DNA from: Desulfurivibrio alkaliphilus
Lineage (GTDB): Bacteria > Desulfobacterota > Desulfobulbia > Desulfobulbales > Desulfurivibrionaceae
Direction of reading: 5' to 3'
NCBI GenBank assembly: GCA_011048585.1
Contig: DSDS01000196.1
Coordinates: 1 to 6,236, forward strand
DNA: 6,236 bases
Part shown: positions 1-6,184 of the stretch, one piece after another
Position numbering within the stretch: position 1 is the stretch's first letter
How the letters are laid out: each line of letters opens with the position of its first letter
Notes under the pieces: generated by a model
Database searches by the model: none
Seen by the model: only the letters and a program-made list of their open reading frames with translations
Told to the model about the DNA's origin: nothing
Program-made: the position numbers and the translations under genes

Positions 1-29
1 AAAGGCGTCCTTCTTTGACAGCTACCTGC

Positions 30-638
30 TCATTCAACGCGACGGATCGTGTAGAGCTTGGTGCCGTACCGCTTCTGGCCTATTTCAATCTCGAACCCTG
101 CCCCCCGGATGGTCTCCAGATCATTCACCAACCGCTGTGCGAATTGCCGGGATGAGTCCATCTCGAAACGCAGACCGAAATCCCGAGCGACTCGCTTGAG
201 GGCCACGAACAGGTCCAGGGAAGGAACCTCTCGTAAACTTCCATCGTCTTCAAAACGAATCTGATACCGCTGGACGAACTCCTGAACCGGGTCCGTCCGG
301 TGGTCTCCGTAAACATCCCGCGCATTGGTTTCGGTCGCGGCGCGCCATGCGTTGAACAGGGTCGCCAGCGCGGTGGCCGTATGGTTTGAATCCCGGGCCG
401 TATCCCGACTGGTCCGGTTGAGCGACTCGATCTGCCGAGCGAATGCCGGTGCCAACGCTTCCAGCCCCTGTTCCATCTCTTCACGGCTCGATCCGGCCAG
501 CATCATGAGGTACATCAGGCTGAGATACTCATTGCAGCGGCGTTTGTCGTGGTTCCCCAGGGCCTCGTGCAACAGCTTCATGGCATGGCGTCTCATGCCG
601 TCTCGCATCATCGCCAGCACCACCCGGGTCCGCTTCAT
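30..638 (-). CDS. Hypothetical protein, possible C-terminal winged helix
   Basis: I do not recognise this 202-residue protein. It is mostly helical-looking and rich in Arg, Glu and Met at the N-terminus (several Met among the first 20 residues). No signal peptide or membrane segment is visible. Residues about 155-200 (FAQRLVNDLETIRGAGFEIE followed by a basic KRYGTKLYTI stretch) resemble the recognition helix and wing of HTH_11/DeoR-type winged helices, which often read R-D-L-E-x-L-R-x-x-G-F-x-I; a DNA-binding role is only an inference. The gene lies downstream of, and on the same strand as, the tRNA-Ala. The ATG at 636-638 has no Shine-Dalgarno sequence, and the frame stays open upstream to the stop at 783-785 without ATG, GTG or TTG. 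The true start is therefore uncertain and the gene may be 5'-truncated. GC-rich third positions support the minus-strand reading. The next 29 bases to the window edge hold only an AGAAGGA-like motif, perhaps the ribosome binding site of a following gene. Confidence 0.6.
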   Translation of the reverse strand: MKRTRVVLAMMRDGMRRHAMKLLHEALGNHDKRRCNEYLSLMYLMMLAGSSREEMEQGLEALAPAFARQIESLNRTSRDTARDSNHTATALATLFNAWRAATETNARDVYGDHRTDPVQEFVQRYQIRFEDDGSLREVPSLDLFVALKRVARDFGLRFEMDSSRQFAQRLVNDLETIRGAGFEIEIGQKRYGTKLYTIRRVE

Positions 639-734
639 GATGGCCGAAATGATGAGGTCGCGATGTTGCTGGATGCCCGCGACGATCTCGGATTCGATGA
701 AACAGTCATTGCCCTGGTTGGCGACATCGAAAGA

Positions 735-775
735 AAACCCGCCACCCCTGAGAATGACCCCAGAGAGACGGGTTT
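735..775 (-). terminator. Possible terminator downstream of tRNA-Ala
   Basis: On the minus strand, AAACCCG (775-769) can pair with CGGGTTT (741-735), a perfect 7-bp stem, followed directly by TCTTTC, giving a T-rich tail. The loop is long (27 nt), which is unusual for an intrinsic terminator. On the plus strand the same stem is followed by GTCTTTTC, so it could work both ways. It sits 13 nt past the tRNA 3' end, where the gltX-glnS-NUDIX-tRNA unit would be expected to stop. It also lies inside the open frame extending upstream of the 638-30 gene. Confidence 0.3.
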
Positions 776-787
776 GTCTTTTCTAAA

Positions 788-863
788 TGGTGGAGCTGAG
801 GGGGATCGAACCCCTGGCCTATGCATTGCGAACGCATCGCTCTCCCAGCTGAGCTACAGCCCC
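788..863 (-). tRNA. tRNA-Ala, anticodon CGC
   Basis: A complete 76-nt cloverleaf is visible on the minus strand, with CCA encoded. The acceptor stem GGGGCTG/CAGCTCC contains the G3-U70 wobble pair that is the main identity element for alanyl-tRNA synthetase. The D stem is GCTC/GAGC, the anticodon stem ATGCG/TGCAT, the anticodon loop TTCGCAA (anticodon at 828-830), and the T arm AGGGG-TTCGATC-CCCCT; the only non-Watson-Crick stem pairs are the acceptor G3-U70 and a G-U at the end of the anticodon stem. The anticodon reads GCG, a codon expected to be frequent in a GC-rich genome. The gene begins 33 nt after the NUDIX stop codon on the same strand. I see no clear -35/-10 pair in that gap, so it is probably processed from the gltX operon transcript. 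Confidence 0.97.
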
Positions 864-896
864 TTGTCGGTTACCCTTAAACCATGTCCGGATCGG

Positions 897-1325
897 TTAG
901 TCAACCGCCTTGTGGCGGAAATAGTCGGCCAGAATCCGGCCATGATCGAAGGCCAAGGGGGGCAGATTTTTCACAGTGAAGATCGCCGCCGCGGCGGCGT
1001 CGTCGCCGGCCACCGGCTCCCCTTGGGCCCGGGCGATAAAGACCGTGCTGATTGTGTGCAGCCGGGGGTCACGGCCCGGGTCGGAATAGGTGTGGAATTG
1101 GCCTAAAAGCTCCACCTTCAGCCCGGTCTCTTCCCGGGCCTCGCGGATGGCCGCCTCCTCCAGACTTTCGCCGTAGTCGACAAAGCCGCCGGGCAAGGCC
1201 CAGCCTGGTGGCGGATTGCGGCGTTCAATCAGCACGATACCCGCTTCCATTTCAATGATGATATCGACGGTGGGCACCGGATTGCGGTGGGTTTTGATCC
1301 GCTCTCCACATTTGGGGCAGCGCAT
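897..1325 (-). CDS. NUDIX family hydrolase
   Basis: This 142-residue protein is a cytosolic NUDIX hydrolase, a family that cleaves nucleoside diphosphates linked to another moiety using divalent metal. The Nudix box GX5EX7REUXEEXGU is complete from G47 to L69: G47, E53, R61-E62, E65-E66 and G68-L69 are all present. The preceding GWALPGG segment is typical of the ADP-ribose/NADH pyrophosphatase-like branch, but the substrate cannot be read from the sequence. The N-terminus MRCPKCGER carries one CxxC pair (C3, C6), half of a zinc-ribbon motif, with no second pair in the chain. The start is well placed: the Shine-Dalgarno TGAGG overlaps the glnS stop codon, leaving 5 nt to the ATG, so translation is probably coupled to glnS. 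A housecleaning role in nucleotide metabolism is inference from the family. Confidence 0.93.
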   Translation of the reverse strand: MRCPKCGERIKTHRNPVPTVDIIIEMEAGIVLIERRNPPPGWALPGGFVDYGESLEEAAIREAREETGLKVELLGQFHTYSDPGRDPRLHTISTVFIARAQGEPVAGDDAAAAAIFTVKNLPPLAFDHGRILADYFRHKAVD

Positions 1326-1332
1326 GGTTGCC

Positions 1333-3015
1333 TCAGCTGCCCTTCACTTTTTTCCAGGTGTCGCGCAGGGTGGCGCTGCGGTTGAAAACCGGTCGGTCGG
1401 GCCGCGCATCCCTGGGGTCGAGGCAGAAGTAACCCTGGCGCTCAAACTGGAAGTATTGGCCCGGTGCTGCGGCGGCCAAACTTGGTTCCAGGCGGCAGCC
1501 GCTGAGGATTTGCAGGGAGTGGGGGTTCAGGCAATCGGTGAAGGACCTTCCCCTTTTTTCCGGGCTTTCCTCGGTGAAGAGCCGGTCATAGAGGCGGACC
1601 TCGGCCTCGATCGACCGGGCGGCGTCAACCCAGTGAATGGTGCCCTTTACCTTGCGGCCGTCGGGAGCGGAGCCACCCAGGGTTTGGGGATCATAGGTGC
1701 AGCGCAGCTCGACAATCTCCCCACTGGCATCCTTGATCACCTCTTCACATTTGATGAAATAGGCGTAGCGCAGCCGTACTTCCCGGCCCGGGGCCAGGCG
1801 GAAGAACTTTTTGGCCGGCTCCTCCATGAAATCGTCCCGTTCGATGAAGATCTCCCGGCTGAAAGGAATTTGGCGCTGGCCCAGTTCCGGCTGTTGAGGG
1901 TGGTTCTGGGCGGTAAGCTCCTCGCTCCGGCCCGCCGGATAGTTGCTGATCACCACCTTCAGGGGGTTGAGGACCCCCATCACCCGCAGGGCCCGTTGGT
2001 TCAACTCCTCCCGCACACAGTGCTCCAGCAGGGCCACATCGACCAGGCTCTCCTTTTTGGCCACCCCGATCTTGTCACAGAAGCTGCGAATCGCCTCGGG
2101 GGGATAGCCTCGGCGGCGGATTCCCGAGATGGTGGGCATCCGGGGGTCATCCCAGCCGGCCACATGGCCCTCGTTGACCAGTTGCAGCAGCTTGCGTTTG
2201 CTGACCACGGTATAGCCCAGGTTGAGTCGGGCAAATTCGATCTGGCGGGGGTGGGCCGGGACCGGCAGGTTGGCCAGGAACCAGTCGTAAAGGGGACGGT
2301 GGTCGGCAAACTCCAGGGTGCAGAGGGAGTGGGTGATCCCCTCCAAAGCGTCGGAGATGGGATGGGTGAAGTCGTACGTGGGGTAGATGCACCATTGGTC
2401 GCCGCTGCGGTGGTGGCTGGTGTGCATGATCCGGTAGAGTACGGGATCGCGCAGGTTGAGGTTGCCCGAGGCCATGTCGATCTTGGCCCTTAATACGCGG
2501 CTGCCGTCGGCAAACTCGCCGGCCCGCATCCGCCGGAAAAGGTCGAGGTTTTCCGCCACGCTCCGCTCCCGGTAGGGGCTGTTCTGGCCCGGTTCGGTGA
2601 GGGTGCCGCGGGTGGCCCGGATCTGGTCGGCGGACAAATCGCAGACGTAAGCCTTGCCCTGGTTGATCAGCTGTTCGGCATAGTCGTACAGCTGGGCGAA
2701 ATAGTCGGAGGCGAAATAGAGGTGCTCCCCCCAGTCGAAACCCAGCCAGCGCACATCCTCCTTGATCGACTCCACATACTCCTGCTCCTCTTTGGTCGGG
2801 TTGGTGTCATCGAAACGGAGGTGGCAGCGGGCCGGGGTATTCTCCTGGGAGATGCCGAAGTTGAGGCAGATCGATTTGGCGTGGCCGATATGGAGATAGC
2901 CGTTGGGCTCCGGGGGAAAGCGGGTGACGATCCGCTCATGTTTGCCCCGGACCAAGTCTTCGGCGATGATCGCTCGGATAAAATCGTTCGGGGCTCCAAG
3001 CTCTGTTTGGCTCAT
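1333..3015 (-). CDS. glnS: Glutaminyl-tRNA synthetase
   Basis: GlnRS is a cytosolic class Ic enzyme that attaches glutamine to tRNA-Gln using ATP. The 560-residue protein matches the bacterial enzyme from end to end (E. coli GlnRS is 554 residues). It has [20 protein letters not shown] with the HIGH signature at residues 42-45, LRFDDTNP after it, the tRNA-binding stretch [14 protein letters not shown] near 223-236, the second class I signature as VSKRK at 271-275, and the closing anticodon-binding beta barrels ending in KPVFNR and [11 protein letters not shown] chose ATG at 3013-3015. A TTG one codon earlier (3018) is also possible, but the ATG has the better spacing (8 nt) from a GAGGGA Shine-Dalgarno. 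The ATG shares one base with the gltX stop (TGATG), so the two genes are co-transcribed and probably translationally coupled. The gene shows that this organism charges tRNA-Gln directly. Confidence 0.98.
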   Translation of the reverse strand: MSQTELGAPNDFIRAIIAEDLVRGKHERIVTRFPPEPNGYLHIGHAKSICLNFGISQENTPARCHLRFDDTNPTKEEQEYVESIKEDVRWLGFDWGEHLYFASDYFAQLYDYAEQLINQGKAYVCDLSADQIRATRGTLTEPGQNSPYRERSVAENLDLFRRMRAGEFADGSRVLRAKIDMASGNLNLRDPVLYRIMHTSHHRSGDQWCIYPTYDFTHPISDALEGITHSLCTLEFADHRPLYDWFLANLPVPAHPRQIEFARLNLGYTVVSKRKLLQLVNEGHVAGWDDPRMPTISGIRRRGYPPEAIRSFCDKIGVAKKESLVDVALLEHCVREELNQRALRVMGVLNPLKVVISNYPAGRSEELTAQNHPQQPELGQRQIPFSREIFIERDDFMEEPAKKFFRLAPGREVRLRYAYFIKCEEVIKDASGEIVELRCTYDPQTLGGSAPDGRKVKGTIHWVDAARSIEAEVRLYDRLFTEESPEKRGRSFTDCLNPHSLQILSGCRLEPSLAAAAPGQYFQFERQGYFCLDPRDARPDRPVFNRSATLRDTWKKVKGS

Positions 3016-4502
3016 CAATTTTGTCCCTCAAAGTATTTGCCCGCTTCCCGCAGCCGCTGGACCACTTTCTCTTTGCCGAGGTGAGCGAACACCTCGAACA
3101 TGCTGGGTCCCTTGTTCTGGCCGGTGATCACCGCCCGGGCGGCGTTGATCGGAACTCCCGGTTTTACTCCATGCTCCTCGGCGAACTCCCGGGCCACGCG
3201 CTCCGCCTCGTCATGGGTTATCTCGGGCAGGGCGGCGAAACGTTGGGCCAGTTGCGGCAACCACTCCTTCATCTGCGGGTGTTTGAGCAGGTTTTTCTGC
3301 AGGGCGGTCTCATCCATCGGGAAGTCATCGGCGAACCAGGCCCGGCCGATGGTGGCAAAGTCGGTCAGGGTGTGGAAACGCTCCCGACTCATCTCCAGGG
3401 TTTTGTGGAACCACTCCCGTTTCTCCCCTTCGTAGGCCGGGTCCCAGATCCCCTCCCTCTCCAATACCGGCTTGACCCATTGGGCCAGCTCCGCCACCGG
3501 AATGGTCCGCAGGTAGTGGGCGTTGATGTTGATCGCCTTGGGGTCGGTGAAGAATTTGGGGTCATCCTTTTTGTAGTTGAAGATCGAGTTGGCGCGGTTG
3601 ACCCCCTCCAGGGTAAAGGCTTCGATCAGCTCTTCTCGGGAAAAGATCTCCCGGTCATCGCCGGGAGACCAGCCCAGCAGGACCAGGAAGTTCACCAAGG
3701 CCCAGGGCAGGAAGCCATGGTCCCGATAAAACTGGACCGCCACGATCTCGCCGTGGCTGCGTTTGGATATTTTCGCCTTTTTCAGGTCCAGGGTCAGGGG
3801 CATATGGGCAAAGATCGGGGGGGCGGCCCCCAGGGCCCGGTAGAGCAGAATCTGGCGCGGGGTGTTGACCAGGCCGTCCTGGCCGCGGATCACATGGCTG
3901 ATTCGGTCGCGGATATCATCCACCACGTTGCAGAGCAGGTAGAGGGGCAGGCCGTTGGAACGCACAATCACGAAATCTTCGATATCGCGGTAGTCGCGCT
4001 CAACGACGCCGTAAACCAGGTCGTTGAAGACCACGCTCCCTTCGCCCTGGGGCACCTTGAAGCGAATAACCGCCGGCAGGCCCGCCGCCTCCCTGGCCGC
4101 CACCTCTTCCGGGCTCAGCTCGCGGCAGGCACCGTTGTAACGGTAATCGGCCTTGGCCGCGACCGCCGCCTCCCGCCGGGCCTCCAATTCCTCTTTGGTG
4201 CAGAAACACTTGTAGGCATGACCCGAGGCCAGCAGCTTCCCGGCTGCCGCCACATGCTCAGAGGCAAAGGAGGATTGGAAGTAAGGGCCTTCATCCCAGT
4301 CCACCCCCAGCCATTCCAGTCCTTCGATAATCCCTTTGATCGACTCCTCGGTGGAACGTTCGGCGTCGGTATCTTCGATGCGCAGGACCAGTTTCCCCCC
4401 GTGCTTGCGGGCGAAAAGCCAGTTGTAAATGGCGGTGCGAGCCCCGCCGATATGCAGATAGCCGGTGGGGCTGGGGGGAAAGCGTACACGTACTTCACTC
4501 AT
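3015..4502 (-). CDS. gltX: Glutamyl-tRNA synthetase, divergent active-site loop
   Basis: GluRS is a cytosolic class Ic enzyme that charges tRNA-Glu with glutamate using ATP. The 495-residue length is near the bacterial norm (E. coli about 471). The N-terminus [20 protein letters not shown] has the HIGG form of the first class I signature at residues 17-20, followed by LRIEDTD. The second signature is KISKR at 244-248. Zinc-site cysteines C99, C101 and C126 are present with E. coli-like spacing, but Glu128 stands where E. coli has His127. The region [14 protein letters not shown] replaces the usual RG(E/D)DHxxNTPRQ, and SKRSHG has an extra Ser compared with SKRHG. These look like features of a subfamily, since the frame and the rest of the fold are intact. 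The ATG at 4500-4502 has AAGGAG (4512-4517) 9 nt upstream. It is the first gene of the operon with glnS and the NUDIX gene. Confidence 0.97.
   Translation of the reverse strand: MSEVRVRFPPSPTGYLHIGGARTAIYNWLFARKHGGKLVLRIEDTDAERSTEESIKGIIEGLEWLGVDWDEGPYFQSSFASEHVAAAGKLLASGHAYKCFCTKEELEARREAAVAAKADYRYNGACRELSPEEVAAREAAGLPAVIRFKVPQGEGSVVFNDLVYGVVERDYRDIEDFVIVRSNGLPLYLLCNVVDDIRDRISHVIRGQDGLVNTPRQILLYRALGAAPPIFAHMPLTLDLKKAKISKRSHGEIVAVQFYRDHGFLPWALVNFLVLLGWSPGDDREIFSREELIEAFTLEGVNRANSIFNYKKDDPKFFTDPKAININAHYLRTIPVAELAQWVKPVLEREGIWDPAYEGEKREWFHKTLEMSRERFHTLTDFATIGRAWFADDFPMDETALQKNLLKHPQMKEWLPQLAQRFAALPEITHDEAERVAREFAEEHGVKPGVPINAARAVITGQNKGPSMFEVFAHLGKEKVVQRLREAGKYFEGQN
3024..3029 (-). promoter_or_regulatory. 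Ribosome binding site of glnS inside gltX
   Basis: GAGGGA on the minus strand lies within the last codons of gltX. It is 8 nt from the ATG at 3015 and 5 nt from the TTG at 3018. It favours the ATG as the glnS start and fits termination-reinitiation coupling at the TGATG junction. Confidence 0.6.
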
Positions 4503-4553
4503 GCCGGTAATCTCCTTGCACAGGGAAAATAAGAGGGACGATATTTCCAGCTG

Positions 4554-4582
4554 TTTATAGTCCTTTTTGCTCTAACATTCAA
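4554..4582 (-). promoter_or_regulatory. Sigma-70-type promoter for the gltX operon
   Basis: On the minus strand, TTGAAT (4582-4577), a 17-nt spacer and TATAAA (4559-4554) match the -35/-10 consensus at 4/6 and 5/6. Transcription would start near 4547, giving a leader of about 45 nt with the AAGGAG ribosome binding site. The leader is too short for a T-box or other large riboswitch, and no regulatory hairpin is obvious. Confidence 0.6.
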
Positions 4583-4639
4583 CGATCGACTGCGGTTAAG
4601 CCGGGGTAGGTGGTCATGCTCTGGTTTTGAGGCCGGGAT

Positions 4640-4668
4640 TTGATTTTGTTTTCCAATCGTTGTACAAT
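4640..4668 (+). promoter_or_regulatory. Sigma-70-type promoter for the small plus-strand gene
   Basis: TTGATT (4640-4645), a 17-nt spacer and TACAAT (4663-4668) match the -35/-10 consensus at 4/6 and 5/6. The predicted start near 4675 leaves about 30 nt of leader before the ATG at 4706. It diverges from the gltX promoter; the two -35 boxes are about 57 nt apart, so a shared regulator is possible, but no operator is evident. Confidence 0.6.
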
Positions 4669-4692
4669 GGCCCTTACAAGGTAACAATTATC

Positions 4693-4697
4693 GGAGG
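4693..4697 (+). promoter_or_regulatory. Ribosome binding site fixing the start at 4706
   Basis: A consensus GGAGG lies 8 nt before the ATG at 4706-4708. A GTG at 4697 begins an in-frame reading three codons earlier, but it overlaps this motif and so cannot be the start used with it. Confidence 0.7.
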
Positions 4698-4705
4698 TGC
4701 CAGTT

Positions 4706-5044
4706 ATGTTACTCGATGCCAGCAGTGGAGTGGGACGATCGTTGATCCGGCCCGAGCGCCCGGAGAGCAGTCCGGTTCCCAATGACGCCAACCGGGCCCA
4801 ACCCGAGCGGAGCGAGGCGGGGCGGAGCAGTGATATCGGCCCGGCGGTGGTGACCAATTTTTCCGCCGCGGCCATGGAGCTGGCCCGTCCGGTTCGGGAG
4901 ACAGAGCAGCAAGCAGACTCGGAACGGAGCGCCGACCGGATGGAACGCGAGGATCGGGGGGTGGCCCAGGCCAACCGCGAGGAGCAGGCCCGCCGGATCC
5001 AGCAGGAGCCCCAGCGCAACTCCAGCATCAATGTAACGGTCTGA
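4706..5044 (+). CDS. Small Arg/Glu-rich disordered hypothetical protein
   Basis: I do not recognise this 112-residue protein. It has no Lys, Cys, Trp, Tyr or His and a single Phe (F52), but 16 Arg and about 13 Glu, with many Ser, Pro, Gln and Ala. Residues 1-45 look disordered (RPERPESSPVPND). Residues about 52-100 (FSAAAMELARPVRETEQQ onward) could form a charged helix or coiled coil. The tail is NSSINVTV. There is no signal peptide or membrane segment. Support for the gene: a strong GGAGG site at proper spacing, a good upstream promoter, and a palindrome at the stop that could end transcription. It is transcribed divergently from gltX and convergently to era, so it belongs to neither operon. 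It could be a small scaffold, RNA-binding or motility-associated protein, but nothing in the sequence decides this. Confidence 0.72.
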   Translation: MLLDASSGVGRSLIRPERPESSPVPNDANRAQPERSEAGRSSDIGPAVVTNFSAAAMELARPVRETEQQADSERSADRMEREDRGVAQANREEQARRIQQEPQRNSSINVTV

Positions 5045-5058
5045 ATCAGACCGCCTTT
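5037..5058 (+). terminator. Palindrome over stop codon, possible terminator
   Basis: CGGTCTGAATCAGACCG (5037-5053) is a perfect inverted repeat with 8-base arms around one central base; as RNA it would form a 6-bp stem CGGTCT/AGACCG with loop GAATC. CCTTT follows. The T run is short, so termination would be weak. The TGA stop of the small gene lies in the palindrome. The stem lies between convergent genes and could also act on era transcripts, whose stop is at 5093. Confidence 0.4.
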
Positions 5059-5092
5059 AACCGGGCCGCCGCCGGAGGGTCGCCAAAGCGAG

Positions 5093-5995
5093 CTAAAATC
5101 CCAGCTCCTGCAAGACCCGCCGGTTGGCGGTCCAGTTTTTCTGCACCTTCACCCATAGTTTGAGCAGCACCTTGACTCCCAGCAGGGCCTCGATCTCCCG
5201 CCGGGCGGTCTGGCCGATCCGTTGCAGCATCGAACCCTTGCTGCCGATGATGATCCCCTTCTGGGAATCCTTCTCCACCATAATGGTGGCGTGGATGGTG
5301 GTCAGGTTGCGCTCCGGCTCCTCGGAAAAACTTTCAATCACCACCGCTACCGAGTAGGGCAGTTCATCTTTGGTCAGCAGCATGATCTTTTCCCGGATGA
5401 TCTCTCCGCAGATAAAACGTTCGCTGGCATCGGTGGGCAGATCATCGGGGAACAGTTTCGGTCCCATGGGCAACAGGCGGCTGGCCTGGTCGAGAAAGAT
5501 TTCGCAGCCCTCGCCGTTCATGGCCGAGATGGGAATAATGGCCTGGAAAGGGTAAACCTCCTGCCAGGCGGAGATCAGCGGCAACAGCTTCTCTTTGCCG
5601 ATCCGGTCGATCTTGTTGCAGAGCAGCAGGGCCGGTTTGCCGGCCCCCCGCAGCAGTTCCGCCGCCTCCCGTCGATGTTCGCCGTCGGGCGAACCGGCGT
5701 CGATCATATAGGCCACCGCGTCCACCTCTTTAACCGTATTGCGCGCTATTTTAACCATTTCGCTGTTGAGGGGATTGCGGGCCCGGTGCAGCCCGGGGGT
5801 GTCCAGCAGGATCAGCTGATAGCCGGGGCCGTTGGCCACCCCCAGAACCCGGTTACGGGTGGTTTGGGGCTTGGGAGTGACAATGGAAATTTTCTGCCCC
5901 AGCAGGCGGTTGAGCAGGGTTGACTTGCCGGCGTTGGGCGGACCCACCAGGGCCACAAAGCCGCAGGCGATCTCTTGATCCGGGTCGTTACGCAT
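5093..5995 (-). CDS. era: GTPase Era, ribosome assembly factor
   Basis: Era is a Ras-like GTPase with a KH domain that binds near the 3' end of 16S rRNA and helps mature the 30S subunit; it works in the cytosol and at the inner face of the membrane. The 300-residue length matches the family (E. coli 301). G motifs are complete: G1 GPPNAGKST at 18-26, G2 region PKPQTTRN at 41-48, G3 DTPG at 65-68, G4 NKID at 127-130, G5 SAM at 157-159. The KH domain follows, with KGIIIGSKGSMLQRIG near 246-261 holding the GxxG loop, and the protein ends in LKLWVKVQKNW and LQELGF. The ATG at 5993-5995 has GGAG 9 nt upstream. No rnc is visible next to it, although rnc-era is a common pairing; the upstream 241 bases hold no convincing gene. 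It is convergent with the small gene ending 48 nt away. Confidence 0.98.
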   Translation of the reverse strand: MRNDPDQEIACGFVALVGPPNAGKSTLLNRLLGQKISIVTPKPQTTRNRVLGVANGPGYQLILLDTPGLHRARNPLNSEMVKIARNTVKEVDAVAYMIDAGSPDGEHRREAAELLRGAGKPALLLCNKIDRIGKEKLLPLISAWQEVYPFQAIIPISAMNGEGCEIFLDQASRLLPMGPKLFPDDLPTDASERFICGEIIREKIMLLTKDELPYSVAVVIESFSEEPERNLTTIHATIMVEKDSQKGIIIGSKGSMLQRIGQTARREIEALLGVKVLLKLWVKVQKNWTANRRVLQELGF

Positions 5996-6034
5996 GGTTG
6001 TTGTCTCCAGGTTGCGGGTAAGGGGTAATCTGGC

Positions 6035-6063
6035 ATCTTAGCAGCTTTTGGTGATTTTGTCCG
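6035..6063 (-). promoter_or_regulatory. Likely promoter of era
   Basis: On the minus strand, CGGACA (6063-6058), a 17-nt spacer and TAAGAT (6040-6035) match the -35/-10 consensus at 4/6 each, and TGC directly before TAAGAT gives an extended -10 element. Transcription would start near 6028, about 33 nt before the era ATG. A second TAAGAT a little upstream, 16 nt after TTAAAA, is a weaker alternative. Confidence 0.42.
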
Positions 6064-6117
6064 TAATCTTACTCTCTTTCGCCCCTGTTTTAAGTGACTA
6101 CGGGGTGAATTTATGGT

Positions 6118-6184
6118 AGATGGGTAGCCTTCGGCCTCCGGGCTATCTGCGGGAGAAAGCCCTCTTTCCCCTTTCCGACCATCT
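6118..6184. other. Foldable three-way-junction-like intergenic element
   Basis: Three nested complementarities fall in 67 bases. AGATGG (6118-6123) pairs with CCATCT (6179-6184) as a closing stem. Inside it, TAGCC (6125-6129) pairs with GGCTA (6141-6145), with an inner CGG/CCG helix after a two-base bulge. GGG-AG-AAAG (6151-6159) pairs with CTTT-CCC (6164-6170). The symmetry is present on both strands, so orientation is unclear. There is no T run to make it an ordinary terminator. I cannot match it to a riboswitch class that I know. It could be a structured leader or 3' end RNA, a dispersed REP-like repeat, or chance. Confidence 0.3.

Noticed and set aside
635..826. Minus-strand 63-codon frame whose TGA overlaps the ATG at 638
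   Set aside because: The overlap looks like translational coupling, but the frame starts inside the tRNA, is Ser/Arg/Pro-rich like a shadow, and has no ribosome binding site at a suitable distance.
549..1106. Plus-strand open frame across the tRNA (NGGAEGDRTPG translation)
   Set aside because: It runs through the tRNA and into the NUDIX gene antisense. The GAEGDRTPG-type peptide is the well-known false translation of an antisense tRNA.
1216..2493. 425-codon open frame on the plus strand opposite glnS and the NUDIX gene
   Set aside because: It is a shadow of two conserved minus-strand genes, with no ribosome binding site or family match.
3021..4532. 503-codon open frame on the plus strand opposite gltX
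   Set aside because: It is an antisense frame kept open by GC-rich codons of gltX; the translation is rich in His, Gln and Gly without any recognisable domain, while the minus strand is clearly GluRS.
4503..4553. T-box or other riboswitch in the gltX leader
   Set aside because: The predicted leader is only about 45 nt and contains no T-box sequence or anti-terminator pair.
4579..5031. Minus-strand 150-codon frame opposite the small plus-strand gene
   Set aside because: It crosses both divergent promoters, and its translation is Ser/Arg-rich with no motif. The plus-strand frame has the promoter and the GGAGG site.
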